From UBA8752 sp002336475 (GTDB lineage Bacteria; Bacteroidota; Bacteroidia; Flavobacteriales_D; Sanyastnellaceae), in the NCBI GenBank assembly GCA_943846755.1, contig OX044365.1, forward strand, positions 744,001-808,000: a DNA stretch of 64,000 bases. The letters are read 5' to 3'. Under the pieces are notes generated by a model. That model was given only the letters and a program-made list of their open reading frames with translations. It was not told the origin of the DNA and made no database searches. Made by a program: the position numbers and the translations under genes. The stretch's first letter is position 1; every line of letters begins with the position of its first letter. This document shows positions 42,661 to 50,969 of the stretch, piece by piece.

Positions 42661-44676
42661 ATGGGGCGTGAATACCGCCTCATGTTGATCTCTACTTCCC
42701 TCCCCTCCCGTGGTACCCAGCACCTCTTGGTACTGGTTGCTGTTGCGCTTTTCCTGCCCTTATGGGTCATGGCACAATCCACAGGTTCGCAGCATGTGAA
42801 CCAGCCGGGCTCTGGAATTCATGCTGGATGGCAAATGGGGCCCGTAGCGCTCCACACCGAGCGGCACCAGTCATACGGAACCCACAATCTGGGCAACACG
42901 GGATATGGTCAAGCGTTGACCATTCAGACGGCATTGAATGGTCCATGGGAAGTTGAAATGAAAGCAGCCCGGAGCTCCATTGTGATGGATGATGGGGCCA
43001 TGCGCGGCTGGAAGACCGAGGTGCAATCCGGCACAGTCATGGTCAACTGGGTATGGGAAGCCGCAGGATCTAGGCGGGATGCACACACCCGTTTCGCCAC
43101 CATTTCAAAAGGGTTTCAGCCATTTATTGGCATTGGGGTGTCCCACATAGACCATGTTATGAAGCAGGATTTGGAGGACGCCTTTGGGCGCGAATACCAC
43201 CTCTGGTCGGACGGAACATTGCGCGATATTGATGAGGCCGGCGACCATGGTGGCAACGCCAACATTCTTCGCCGCGACTACACCTACGAGAGTGATGTGG
43301 TCCAAGCAGAAGGTGCTCGTGGCCCAGGCCGATCTCTGGCCATCCCCGCTCAAATTGGCATCAGACTCGATGTCAGTCCAAGGGTGCGAGCGCGCATGGG
43401 CATAGGAGGTTGGCTCGGCCTGACCGACGCATTGGACGATCAGGTTTCGGGACGGGCGCTCTCTGGCGATGCCCTGGCCAGCGGATTCTTTGGTTTGGGC
43501 ATCCGCTTGGGCCGGTTAAAGAAAAAGCCAGCCGCAGCCCCCGTCATCCCCGGAGTCTCTGCGGAAGACGCAGCCCTCCTTGCCTCGATGGACACTGACC
43601 GTGATGGCATTAGCAACCTCCATGACCGCTGCCCAGGCACCGATTCCGGTGTAGAAGTGGATGCCTCTGGGTGCCCTGTGGATACCGATGGCGATGGTTA
43701 TGCTGACTACAAGGACGCAGAAATAAACTCACCTCACATCGATGTAGATGGACGTGGTGTGGCCCTCACTCTGGGCGAAGGCCAAGACAACCATTCCTCA
43801 ACCGATAAATCGGGCTGGGATGTCGTAACCGGCCGGGTCACTTCTGATGACCGCACACAGTACACCCTGAACATTCCCACACCTGCTGAAGGATGGACGC
43901 TCGCCGAACAACACACCCTTTTGGCGTTTGAGCATTTGTCAGAATCGGAAAACGGCATGAAAGTCAAGGTCAGCGCCGACCCTCGTGAAGCAGGGCGGGC
44001 CGCTCATGCCGTTCGTGCGGCAGGCCTGGATGCAGAATTGATTGCTCCTGAAATTGAATCCCCTTCAGACGCAGTTGGTGGTGAGGCAACAGAGGATGCA
44101 GTTGAAATGGGCCACTTCAGGGTTCAAATGGGGGCATATCGCACCCCTGACCCTGCCGCATTGAATGCCCTTTTCGAAGGTCTTGAAGTCTTGAGGTTCA
44201 AGGGTGAAGACGGATTGTTGAGGATTGTGAGCCCCACCTTTGAAGACCGATCTGAAGCGTTGGCCTATCAGGTTCAACTCACAGCGCGGGGCTTCACTGG
44301 CGCCTTTGTCACAGAACATGCCCCTGATGGGACTTCAACAGCCCCGTCCTCAGGTCAAGCCCAACCTGAAGATGACGCACCACTTGCTCCGCAGTTTGAC
44401 CCTGCCAAAATTGAATTTCGCATTCAACTCGGTGCTTTGAAAACCGAAATGGGGGTCGACGCCATGGACGGACTGCTGCACTTGGGCGACATCGAACACC
44501 GCAGCACCACCGGATGGCACCGCTACTTGCATGGTCGTTTTTCCAGCGCAGCTGAAGCCCGTCAGGAGCTCCCCATGCTGCTTGAGGCAGGATTTGAAGA
44601 CGCTTTTGTTGTGGGTGATGTGGCCGGCCGGATCATTCCGGTCGCCGAAGCAGAAATCCTCCTCAATCAAGACTGA
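42661..44676 (+). CDS. Outer-membrane-type protein with thrombospondin type 3 repeats and two SPOR domains
   Basis: 671 residues (650-660 if the ATG at 42682 is used). Hydrophobic signal LLVLVAVALFLPLWVMAQS. Residues about 45-285 form a beta-barrel-like domain. Calcium-type TSP3 repeats follow: DTDRDGISNLHDRCPGTDSG and DTDGDGYADYKDAE. In many Bacteroidota proteins an OmpA domain follows this linker; here instead there are two SPOR-like units, HFRVQMGAYRTPDPAALNAL (about 487-560) and EFRIQLGALKTEMG (about 590-660), each ending in an AFV(T/V) strand. SPOR domains bind bare peptidoglycan glycans, so the protein may tether the outer membrane to the wall. The 3' end overlaps the convergent FAD gene by 14 bases. 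Confidence 0.8.
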   Translation: MGREYRLMLISTSLPSRGTQHLLVLVAVALFLPLWVMAQSTGSQHVNQPGSGIHAGWQMGPVALHTERHQSYGTHNLGNTGYGQALTIQTALNGPWEVEMKAARSSIVMDDGAMRGWKTEVQSGTVMVNWVWEAAGSRRDAHTRFATISKGFQPFIGIGVSHIDHVMKQDLEDAFGREYHLWSDGTLRDIDEAGDHGGNANILRRDYTYESDVVQAEGARGPGRSLAIPAQIGIRLDVSPRVRARMGIGGWLGLTDALDDQVSGRALSGDALASGFFGLGIRLGRLKKKPAAAPVIPGVSAEDAALLASMDTDRDGISNLHDRCPGTDSGVEVDASGCPVDTDGDGYADYKDAEINSPHIDVDGRGVALTLGEGQDNHSSTDKSGWDVVTGRVTSDDRTQYTLNIPTPAEGWTLAEQHTLLAFEHLSESENGMKVKVSADPREAGRAAHAVRAAGLDAELIAPEIESPSDAVGGEATEDAVEMGHFRVQMGAYRTPDPAALNALFEGLEVLRFKGEDGLLRIVSPTFEDRSEALAYQVQLTARGFTGAFVTEHAPDGTSTAPSSGQAQPEDDAPLAPQFDPAKIEFRIQLGALKTEMGVDAMDGLLHLGDIEHRSTTGWHRYLHGRFSSAAEARQELPMLLEAGFEDAFVVGDVAGRIIPVAEAEILLNQD

Positions 44677-46258
44677 CGGCCTGACGGGCAGCGATGGCCT
44701 CTGCAACGCGGATGCCATCCATTGCTGCAGAGGCAATGCCCCCGGCATAGCCTGCGCCTTCCCCGCACGGATAGAGTCCGGGAGCGCCTTCCATTTCGAG
44801 GGTAGCCTTGTCGCGTGTCATCCGAACCGGACTTGAAGTGCGGCTCTCAGGCGCCACGACGATGGCATCGGGATGAATGTACCCTGGCATTTTCCGGTCA
44901 AAATCAAGGATGCCGGCGATCAAACGTTCCACGATAAATGGAGGCAACAAAGCGGTCAAGTCTACTGAGGTCAATCCGGACAAATAACTACATGGTGGCA
45001 GGTCCTTTGATCGCTTTCGAGCGACAAAATCTGCCAGCCTCTGGGCAGGCGCGCGCTGGTCACCACCGGCAGCTTCACTGCAAGCGCGCTCCACAGCCCG
45101 CTGGAATTCCAAGGCGCCCAATGCCCCGTGGTGGCCCAGGGCATCCAAGTCTGCCTCACTCACCGTAGTCACAATGCCGCTGTTGGCCCATGGATTGTTG
45201 CGCTTAGAAGGGCTCCATCCATTGGTGACCACCTCTCCATCCTCGGTAGCACAGGGTGCAATGACCCCACCGGGGCACATGCAAAATGAAAACACACCAC
45301 CTCCTTCTGTTTGGGTAACCAAAGAATAAGCCGCCGGAGGCAGACCGAGGTCGTCGGCCAAAGCTGCACCCCGAAGTCTGTATTGTCGGGTATTGACCCA
45401 AGACTGGGGATGCTCAATCCGAACGCCCAGCGCAAAAGGTTTGCGTTCAACCTGCAATCCATCCTGCTGCATCCATTCAAATACATCCCTTGCGCCATGA
45501 CCTGTGGCCACTACAACAGCCGCAGCGGCAACGCGCCCCTCTGCAGTGATCACGCCCTGCACAGCACCAGAAGCCTCCCGGTCCACCCCCGTCACCCTGC
45601 ATTGAAAGCGAACCTCTCCTCCACAGGAAATAATGCGCTCGCGCATGCCCGAGATGATCGCGGGCAATTTATTGGTGCCAATGTGCGGATGGGTATCGAC
45701 CAAGATGTCTTGTTCTGCACCGTGTTCGACCATCCAGCCCAGCACTTTGCGCCAACTGCCGCGCTTTTTGGCCCGCGTGTAGAGCTTGCCATCTGAATAG
45801 GTGCCCGCACCGCCTTCTCCGAAGCAGTAATTGGAATCCGGATCCACTTTGCCTTTTCGAATCAATTGAACGAGGTCTCGTCTCCGCTCCCTGACCTCCT
45901 TTCCCCGTTCGATCACGATGGGCTTGAACCCCAGTTCAATCAGCCTCAAGGCACAGTACAAACCTGCAGGACCGGCACCTACAACCACCACCGGCTGGGC
46001 ACCTGCAACATTTTTCCACTCCCCCTTGACGAAGGAAAGTTCCTCCACTTCGACCCCGACTATCAACTCGACCACAGCAGGCCTTCGGCGTGCATCTAGG
46101 CTGCGCTTTAAAACGGTAAACTGCTTGCAATCAATGCCCTGCTGCTTCAACGCTGCAGCAATGGCTTCAGGGTCTCGGGACGCCTGAGGTGAAAGGCGGA
46201 CCATTGCAGTGGCAGCTGCTTCGGGGTCTGGGGAAGGTCCTGATGTGGCGCTGTTCAT
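44663..46258 (-). CDS. NAD(P)/FAD-dependent oxidoreductase of unknown substrate
   Basis: 531 residues from ATG 46258 (MNSATSG); the open frame further upstream is antisense of the E1 gene. A ~100-residue N-terminal domain precedes the FAD site VVVVGAGPAGLYCALRLIE. The family-typical segments NYCFGEGGAGTYSDGKLYTR, VDTHPHIGTNKL, VVATGHGARDVFEWM and the closing PCGEGAGYAGGIASAAMDG are present. Homologues are widespread but uncharacterised. The starts of this gene and the divergent E1 gene are 66 bases apart; a TATTTTG box lies nine bases before the ATG. Confidence 0.87.
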   Translation of the reverse strand: MNSATSGPSPDPEAAATAMVRLSPQASRDPEAIAAALKQQGIDCKQFTVLKRSLDARRRPAVVELIVGVEVEELSFVKGEWKNVAGAQPVVVVGAGPAGLYCALRLIELGFKPIVIERGKEVRERRRDLVQLIRKGKVDPDSNYCFGEGGAGTYSDGKLYTRAKKRGSWRKVLGWMVEHGAEQDILVDTHPHIGTNKLPAIISGMRERIISCGGEVRFQCRVTGVDREASGAVQGVITAEGRVAAAAVVVATGHGARDVFEWMQQDGLQVERKPFALGVRIEHPQSWVNTRQYRLRGAALADDLGLPPAAYSLVTQTEGGGVFSFCMCPGGVIAPCATEDGEVVTNGWSPSKRNNPWANSGIVTTVSEADLDALGHHGALGALEFQRAVERACSEAAGGDQRAPAQRLADFVARKRSKDLPPCSYLSGLTSVDLTALLPPFIVERLIAGILDFDRKMPGYIHPDAIVVAPESRTSSPVRMTRDKATLEMEGAPGLYPCGEGAGYAGGIASAAMDGIRVAEAIAARQAVSLD

Positions 46259-46311
46259 TTCCGCGGGCAAAATACGCCCAGCAGCTACTGCGAGACGGAC
46301 AAAGGGGCAGT

Positions 46312-46319
46312 TAGATTTG
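46312..46319 (+). promoter_or_regulatory. -7 promoter box of the E1 fusion gene
   Basis: TAGATTTG, an exact TAnnTTTG match, five bases (TGGCA) before the ATG at 46325, again predicting a leaderless message. No good -33 element is visible. Confidence 0.5.
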
Positions 46320-46324
46320 TGGCA

Positions 46325-48343
46325 ATGGCCCCTACTCAGGTTCCCGAATTGCACATCGAAGACCGTGGCATCGCCCCCGATGTCATGCTTCAATTGCTCG
46401 ATCACATCCTGTTGCCCAGGCTGATCGAAGAAAAAATGCTCAGCCTGTTGCGGCAAGGGCGCATCAGCAAATGGTTCTCTGGCATGGGCCAAGAGGCCAT
46501 TTCAGTGGGTTGCGCTGCAGCCTTGGATTCCGATGAGGTGATCCTGCCCATGCACCGGAATTTGGGGGTCTTCACCACACGTGACGTGAGTCTCACTCAA
46601 TTGTTTGCCCAATTCCAAGGCAAGGCCTCTGGATTCACACAGGGCCACGATCGGAGCTTTCACTTTGGTTCAATGGACCACCACATTGTGGGTATGATCA
46701 GCCACCTGGGTCCTCAATTGGGGATTGCGGACGGCATTGCTTTGGCTTCCAAAAACCGCGGCAGCGGCAAGGCGACACTGGTATTTACAGGAGATGGGGG
46801 CACCAGCGAAGGCGACTTTCACGAGGCCTTGAACGTAGCGAGCGTCTGGGAACTCCCCGTGCTGTTTTGCATCGAAAGCAACCACTGGGGATTGTCTACC
46901 CCCAGCAGTCAGCAATTCCGTTGTGCTCAATTCATAGACAAGGCCGCAGGCTATGGCATCCCAGAAGAAGATGCCATCCGGGTCAATGGAAATGACATTT
47001 TAGAGGTCTATGACACCGTGCGCAAGGCAGCCGCCTCCATCCGGAAAAACCCGCGGCCCATTATGTTGGAGTTTGACACATTCCGGCGCAGGGGACACGA
47101 GGAAGCGAGTGGAACCAAGTACTACCCAGAAGGCATCATCGAAGCATGGGAACAGCGAGACCCCGTTGACCGCTATGTAGAATTTCTCACCGACAAGGGG
47201 CACATCACTGCAGAGGAAGTCGAAGCCCGCAAAGCGGATATACAAAAGGCCATTGCCACTGCACTCAAGGCCGCTGAATCTGAGCCAGAGGTGGTGGCCG
47301 ATGCGGACCATGAGGTGGAACGCTTGTTCCGCAGAGACGCACCTGCCCTTCGCGCACCTGGCTCGGAAACGAAAGAGCTGAGGTTCATCGACGCCATTTC
47401 AGAAGGGCTCTCCACAGCGATGGAACGTCACGATGAGCTCGTTTTGATGGGGCAAGACATCGGACATTACGGAGGTGTATTCAAAGTGACCGATGGTTTC
47501 GTTGATCGCTTTGGAGAAGACAGGGTGCGCAACACCCCCTTGTGCGAGAGTGCCATTATTGGATCTGGCCTGGGCCTTTCCATTGCAGGAATGAAGGCCA
47601 TGGTAGAAATGCAGTTCGCTGATTTTGTGACCTGCGGATTCAATCAAATCGTCAACAACCTCGCCAAATTGCACTGGCGTTGGGGACAACAAGCCGACGT
47701 CGTGGTGCGCATGCCCACGGGAGGCGGTGTGGCGGCCGGACCCTTTCACAGCCAATCCAATGAGGCTTGGTTCTTTCATGTGCCCGGACTCATGATCGCC
47801 TACCCGGCATTCCCTGAGGATGCCAAAGGCCTGCTCGCCACGGCTTTTGACACCCCTAACCCCGTTTTGTTCTTCGAACACAAGGCCCTGTACCGCAGCC
47901 TCAGTGGAGAAGTCCCTACCAATGACTACAGCCTGCCCTTTGGCAAGGCCCGTCTGATGGGTACCCCTGATGATGCCCTTGTCGTCACTTACGGTATGGG
48001 CGTCCATTGGGCCCTTGAAGAAGCCGAGCGGATGCGCAGCCAAGGCTTGGGACAGATTGGTGTTTTGGACCTCAGAACGCTCGCCCCATTGGATTGGGAA
48101 GCTGTTTTTGAGGCCTCAACTCAAGCCGGTCGCGTATTGGTTTTGCATGAGGACAACCTGACAGGAGGCATCGGTGCAGAAATTGCTGCGCGGGTCCAAG
48201 AATCGTGTTTTGCCTACCTCGACGCCCCCGTGTCGCGTGTGGCTTCACTGGACACCCCCATTCCTTTTGCCCCCAACCTCGAAGCCGAATACCTTCCACG
48301 TCAAAGGCTGACCGCTGCCCTTGAGGCGCTCTTGGCATACTGA
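46325..48343 (+). CDS. Branched-chain 2-oxoacid dehydrogenase E1, fused alpha and beta subunits
   Basis: 672 residues from ATG 46325; a GTG two codons earlier lies in the promoter box. The first ~330 residues are the alpha subunit with thiamine-diphosphate motif GDGGTSEGDFHEALN and the regulatory-loop region RRRGHEEASGTKYY; the rest is the beta subunit with LMGQDIGHYGGVFKVTDGF, NTPLCESAIIGSGLGLSIAG and the C-terminal VLVLHEDNLTGGIGAEIAA. It decarboxylates 2-oxo acids from Val, Leu and Ile and passes the acyl group to the E2 lipoamide. The fused form is usual in Bacteroidota. E2 and E3 are not adjacent. It may feed the methylcrotonyl-type carboxylase at 11.6 kb. Confidence 0.92.
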   Translation: MAPTQVPELHIEDRGIAPDVMLQLLDHILLPRLIEEKMLSLLRQGRISKWFSGMGQEAISVGCAAALDSDEVILPMHRNLGVFTTRDVSLTQLFAQFQGKASGFTQGHDRSFHFGSMDHHIVGMISHLGPQLGIADGIALASKNRGSGKATLVFTGDGGTSEGDFHEALNVASVWELPVLFCIESNHWGLSTPSSQQFRCAQFIDKAAGYGIPEEDAIRVNGNDILEVYDTVRKAAASIRKNPRPIMLEFDTFRRRGHEEASGTKYYPEGIIEAWEQRDPVDRYVEFLTDKGHITAEEVEARKADIQKAIATALKAAESEPEVVADADHEVERLFRRDAPALRAPGSETKELRFIDAISEGLSTAMERHDELVLMGQDIGHYGGVFKVTDGFVDRFGEDRVRNTPLCESAIIGSGLGLSIAGMKAMVEMQFADFVTCGFNQIVNNLAKLHWRWGQQADVVVRMPTGGGVAAGPFHSQSNEAWFFHVPGLMIAYPAFPEDAKGLLATAFDTPNPVLFFEHKALYRSLSGEVPTNDYSLPFGKARLMGTPDDALVVTYGMGVHWALEEAERMRSQGLGQIGVLDLRTLAPLDWEAVFEASTQAGRVLVLHEDNLTGGIGAEIAARVQESCFAYLDAPVSRVASLDTPIPFAPNLEAEYLPRQRLTAALEALLAY

Positions 48344-48396
48344 TCGGATCTTTTCCACAGAACACGCACATCGCCGATTGGCGTTGAACTCCATGC

Positions 48397-48403
48397 TACT
48401 TTG
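48397..48403 (+). promoter_or_regulatory. Possible -7 box of the 113-residue gene
   Basis: TACTTTG, one base shorter than the TAnnTTTG consensus, five bases before the ATG at 48409, the same spacing as the other leaderless candidates. Confidence 0.3.
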
Positions 48404-48408
48404 ACCGC

Positions 48409-48750
48409 ATGGCTAAGGGTGAAACAGAGCGTGCTATTCGAAGTGTACTCTTTGACGTGCTCGATCAATGTGCCCGGCAAATGGATTCTGCTCCCAACAA
48501 TCGGGCGTATCAACCCGTCGCCTATGCGGTGCACGCTGCCCTGGAAGACTTCGAAAGACAGTTCGCCAAAACCAGCCTCGACGACAATCACCACCACCAG
48601 TTGTTCAGGCGGGCGCAGGACATGGCGTTAGAATGGTTGCTCACCATTCAGGACCTCCAACGTGAGGCCCCATTTGCAGAAGGCCTAGAAACCTTGCCTA
48701 CCTGGAACAGCAGCAAAACGTCCACAGGATCCTTGCCCAAAAACGTTTGA
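48409..48750 (+). CDS. Small protein of unknown function
   Basis: 113 residues, MAKGETERAIRSVLFDVLDQ at the start, alpha-helical for about the first 95 residues, followed by a short flexible tail (TWNSSKTSTGS). No signal peptide, membrane segment or recognised motif; the cluster DDNHHHQLF could bind metal but this is speculative. Its stop and the stop of the convergent gene share the palindrome TGATCA with zero bases between. Confidence 0.65.
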   Translation: MAKGETERAIRSVLFDVLDQCARQMDSAPNNRAYQPVAYAVHAALEDFERQFAKTSLDDNHHHQLFRRAQDMALEWLLTIQDLQREAPFAEGLETLPTWNSSKTSTGSLPKNV

Positions 48751-49293
48751 TCAACGGCGGCGCATCACCTGTTGGGGATTCTTGATGGCCTGCTCGATGG
48801 TGCGGATGTCTGCCTTGAGCATGCCTTTCTTATCCAAGCGTTTGGCCTGAACAATGAGGGCTTTGGCCTCCTTTGTGCGCCGCTTCGAACTCTGGATGGC
48901 TGCGAGGTTCAACATCACAGCAGCCTTCTCTTCATCCCGCTTCAAGCCCACTTCCAATGCCTTACGGAATGCCTTTTCGGCTTCGGGTAAGCTAAACTCA
49001 AGCAGCAGGTTCCCTTGAAGAAACCAATACTGCCCGCGGTTGCGCGGCCACAAGTGCTTGGGGTTGATTCCCGCCAATACTTCGCGCGCCTTGTCCATCT
49101 TTTGCTGCTGGATTCGAAAAGCCACCAGCACCATCCTCAAGCTGCGCGCGGCACTCAGGCCAAAGACAACAGCCAACAATACCATGCCGATGCCACTGCC
49201 GGTGTATCCCGTCATGAAGCATTGGACGGCATAAGCCAAGGCCCCAGCGGCCAAAGCAATCTTGAGAATACGGGAGTCGAATGGGATGCGCAT
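48751..49293 (-). CDS. Membrane-anchored TPR-like protein
   Basis: 180 residues. Two N-terminal hydrophobic helices (ILKIALAAGALAYAVQCFMT and GIGMVLLAVVFGLSAARSLR) anchor it; the remaining ~120 residues are basic and helical with TPR-like features (YWFLQGNLLLEFSLPEAEKA, AFRKALEVGLKRDEEKAAVM). This layout is typical of small Bacteroidota proteins of unknown role, probably protein-protein contacts at the inner membrane. Single gene. Confidence 0.7.
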   Translation of the reverse strand: MRIPFDSRILKIALAAGALAYAVQCFMTGYTGSGIGMVLLAVVFGLSAARSLRMVLVAFRIQQQKMDKAREVLAGINPKHLWPRNRGQYWFLQGNLLLEFSLPEAEKAFRKALEVGLKRDEEKAAVMLNLAAIQSSKRRTKEAKALIVQAKRLDKKGMLKADIRTIEQAIKNPQQVMRRR

Positions 49294-49389
49294 GTTGGAC
49301 AGGGTACTTACAGCGGTGATGACCGGTTGCGAAACTAACGCGCCTGCCGCATAGATGGCATAAATTCGCAGCTTAGGAGTGCACCAAAA

Positions 49390-49968
49390 ATGAACCTCAT
49401 CCGTTTCCGCGTGATCATCGACATCGAAGAAGACGTCTTTCGGGACATCCTCATCGGCAAGTCAGCACCGCTCGAGGACCTGCACCGCGGCATTCTCGCT
49501 GCTTTTGACTTTGGTGAAGGAGAAATGGCTTCGTTTTTTCAATCTGACGAAGATTGGGGACGTGGACGTGAAGTGCCGCTCATGGACATGGGGGCCGACG
49601 ACTCCGGAACTCCCTACCCTTCCATGCGCACTGTGGCTGTGGGTGACATGGTGGCAGCAGACAACGACCGCATGGTCTATGTCTATGACTTCTTGAGAAT
49701 GTGGTGCTTCTACGTAGAAGTGGTGGGCATCGAGGAAGGGGACATTCCAGAGTATCCTTTGCTGGCCGAGGAATTTGGCACAGCGCCGGATCAGTATTCT
49801 AAGGAGGTCGACCTTTTGGATGGAATGGCTGAAGAGGCCCCTGAAGACGATGGTCCGTTGAAAACAGGTGACCCCGAATTGGACGCCTACCTCAATGAAG
49901 AAGAGGAAGATGAAGACGACGGCCCCAGCTTCACCTCGCTCGACGACTTGGACGAAGCAGCATATTGA
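49390..49968 (+). CDS. pRiA4b ORF-3-like (IS1096 passenger TnpR-like) domain protein
   Basis: 192 residues. The N-terminal ~125 residues carry the pRiA4b-ORF3 fold: IRFRVIIDIEEDVFRDILI, LEDLHRGILAAFDF, the EMASFF strand and a central VYVYDFLRMWCFYVEV, the usual YxYDxGDxW position. The C-terminal 60 residues are strongly acidic (LNEEEEDEDDGPS). The family name comes from a plasmid, but it is common on Bacteroidota chromosomes and its role is unknown. It has a good ribosome site (TTAGGAG, ten bases before the ATG), unlike most genes here, and couples to miaA by a TTGA overlap. Confidence 0.8.
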   Translation: MNLIRFRVIIDIEEDVFRDILIGKSAPLEDLHRGILAAFDFGEGEMASFFQSDEDWGRGREVPLMDMGADDSGTPYPSMRTVAVGDMVAADNDRMVYVYDFLRMWCFYVEVVGIEEGDIPEYPLLAEEFGTAPDQYSKEVDLLDGMAEEAPEDDGPLKTGDPELDAYLNEEEEDEDDGPSFTSLDDLDEAAY

Positions 49969-50969
49969 ATTCAACCCGAGGCCACATCCAACCGCGCGGA
50001 AATGCGCCCTTGCTCATCTCCATTGTGGGTCCGACAGCTGTGGGCAAGACGGGACTTTCTCTCGCCCTTGCGCAGGCGTTCAACGCTGAGATAGTTTCCG
50101 CGGACAGCCGCCAGTTTTACCGCGGAATTGCCATCGGAACTGCGCAGCCTTCAGCAGAGGAACGCGCCCTTGCACCGCACCATTTTGTCGATTTCTTGTC
50201 CCTTGATGAGGAATACAGTGCTGGACGGTTTGCGTCAGAGGCCATTGAATGGCTCCAAGGCTATTTTGAAAGGCGCTCTGCTCAAGGACTGCCCCGGGTA
50301 GCCATTCTGGTGGGCGGCAGCGGCCTCTATACCCAAGCGGTTCAGGACGGATTCGATGACATCCCGGCAGACCCAAAAGTGCGGGCAGCACTCAATGCAC
50401 AGCATGCCGCAGAAGGGTTGGCTCCCTTGCTCGAAGAGCTCGAGCAGCTCGATCCTGAGCACCGCAAAATGGTCGACCCTTCGAATCCCCACAGGGTCAT
50501 CCGCGCCTTGGAAGTGTGCCGCACTTCGGGCCAGACTTACACCGCGTTGAGAAAACAGCAGTCCGAAAGGCGGCACTGTCACCCCGGGGGTTGGTCGCGC
50601 TCTTCAGGACGTCCTTGGGACACCCTGACCATTGGTTTGGGGGCACCTCGATCCTTTTTGCACGACCGCATCAATGCACGTGCCCTGCACATGGTGGATT
50701 CTGGCTGGCTGGAAGAGGCGCGTGCGGTCATTCATATGCGCCATGTCAACGCCCTGAGAACCGTGGGGTACCCTGCGCTGTTTGAAGTTGTGGAGGGCAC
50801 CATGGATATGGATACAGCAATAAGAAGAATTCAAGAAACCACCCGGCAATTTGCTCGGCGACAATTGACCTGGTTTCACCGCCAGTCCTGCGTGCAATGG
50901 GTCGATGCCCGGCAACCGGAGCGCGCCGTATCACTCGTACATGACTTTTTGAGACATGGCAGCCTCTAA
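49965..50969 (+). CDS. miaA: tRNA dimethylallyltransferase
   Basis: 334 residues from a TTG start that overlaps the preceding stop. P-loop IVGPTAVGKTGLSLALA, SADSRQFYRGIAIGTAQPS (substrate-binding DSRQ and GTA), HHFVDFLS and GGSGLYTQAVQDGFDD identify MiaA; RTVGYPALFEVVEG and TRQFARRQLTWFHR are the C-terminal hallmarks. It adds a dimethylallyl group to A37 of tRNAs reading UNN codons. It overlaps mutS2 by 14 bases. About 20 residues longer than common at the N-terminus, so a later start is possible. Confidence 0.94.
   Translation: MNSTRGHIQPRGNAPLLISIVGPTAVGKTGLSLALAQAFNAEIVSADSRQFYRGIAIGTAQPSAEERALAPHHFVDFLSLDEEYSAGRFASEAIEWLQGYFERRSAQGLPRVAILVGGSGLYTQAVQDGFDDIPADPKVRAALNAQHAAEGLAPLLEELEQLDPEHRKMVDPSNPHRVIRALEVCRTSGQTYTALRKQQSERRHCHPGGWSRSSGRPWDTLTIGLGAPRSFLHDRINARALHMVDSGWLEEARAVIHMRHVNALRTVGYPALFEVVEGTMDMDTAIRRIQETTRQFARRQLTWFHRQSCVQWVDARQPERAVSLVHDFLRHGSL

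Noticed and set aside
49390..49968. Plasmid- or IS-derived origin of the pRiA4b ORF-3 gene
   Set aside because: The name is historical; no transposase or inverted repeats flank it and it is coupled to a core gene.
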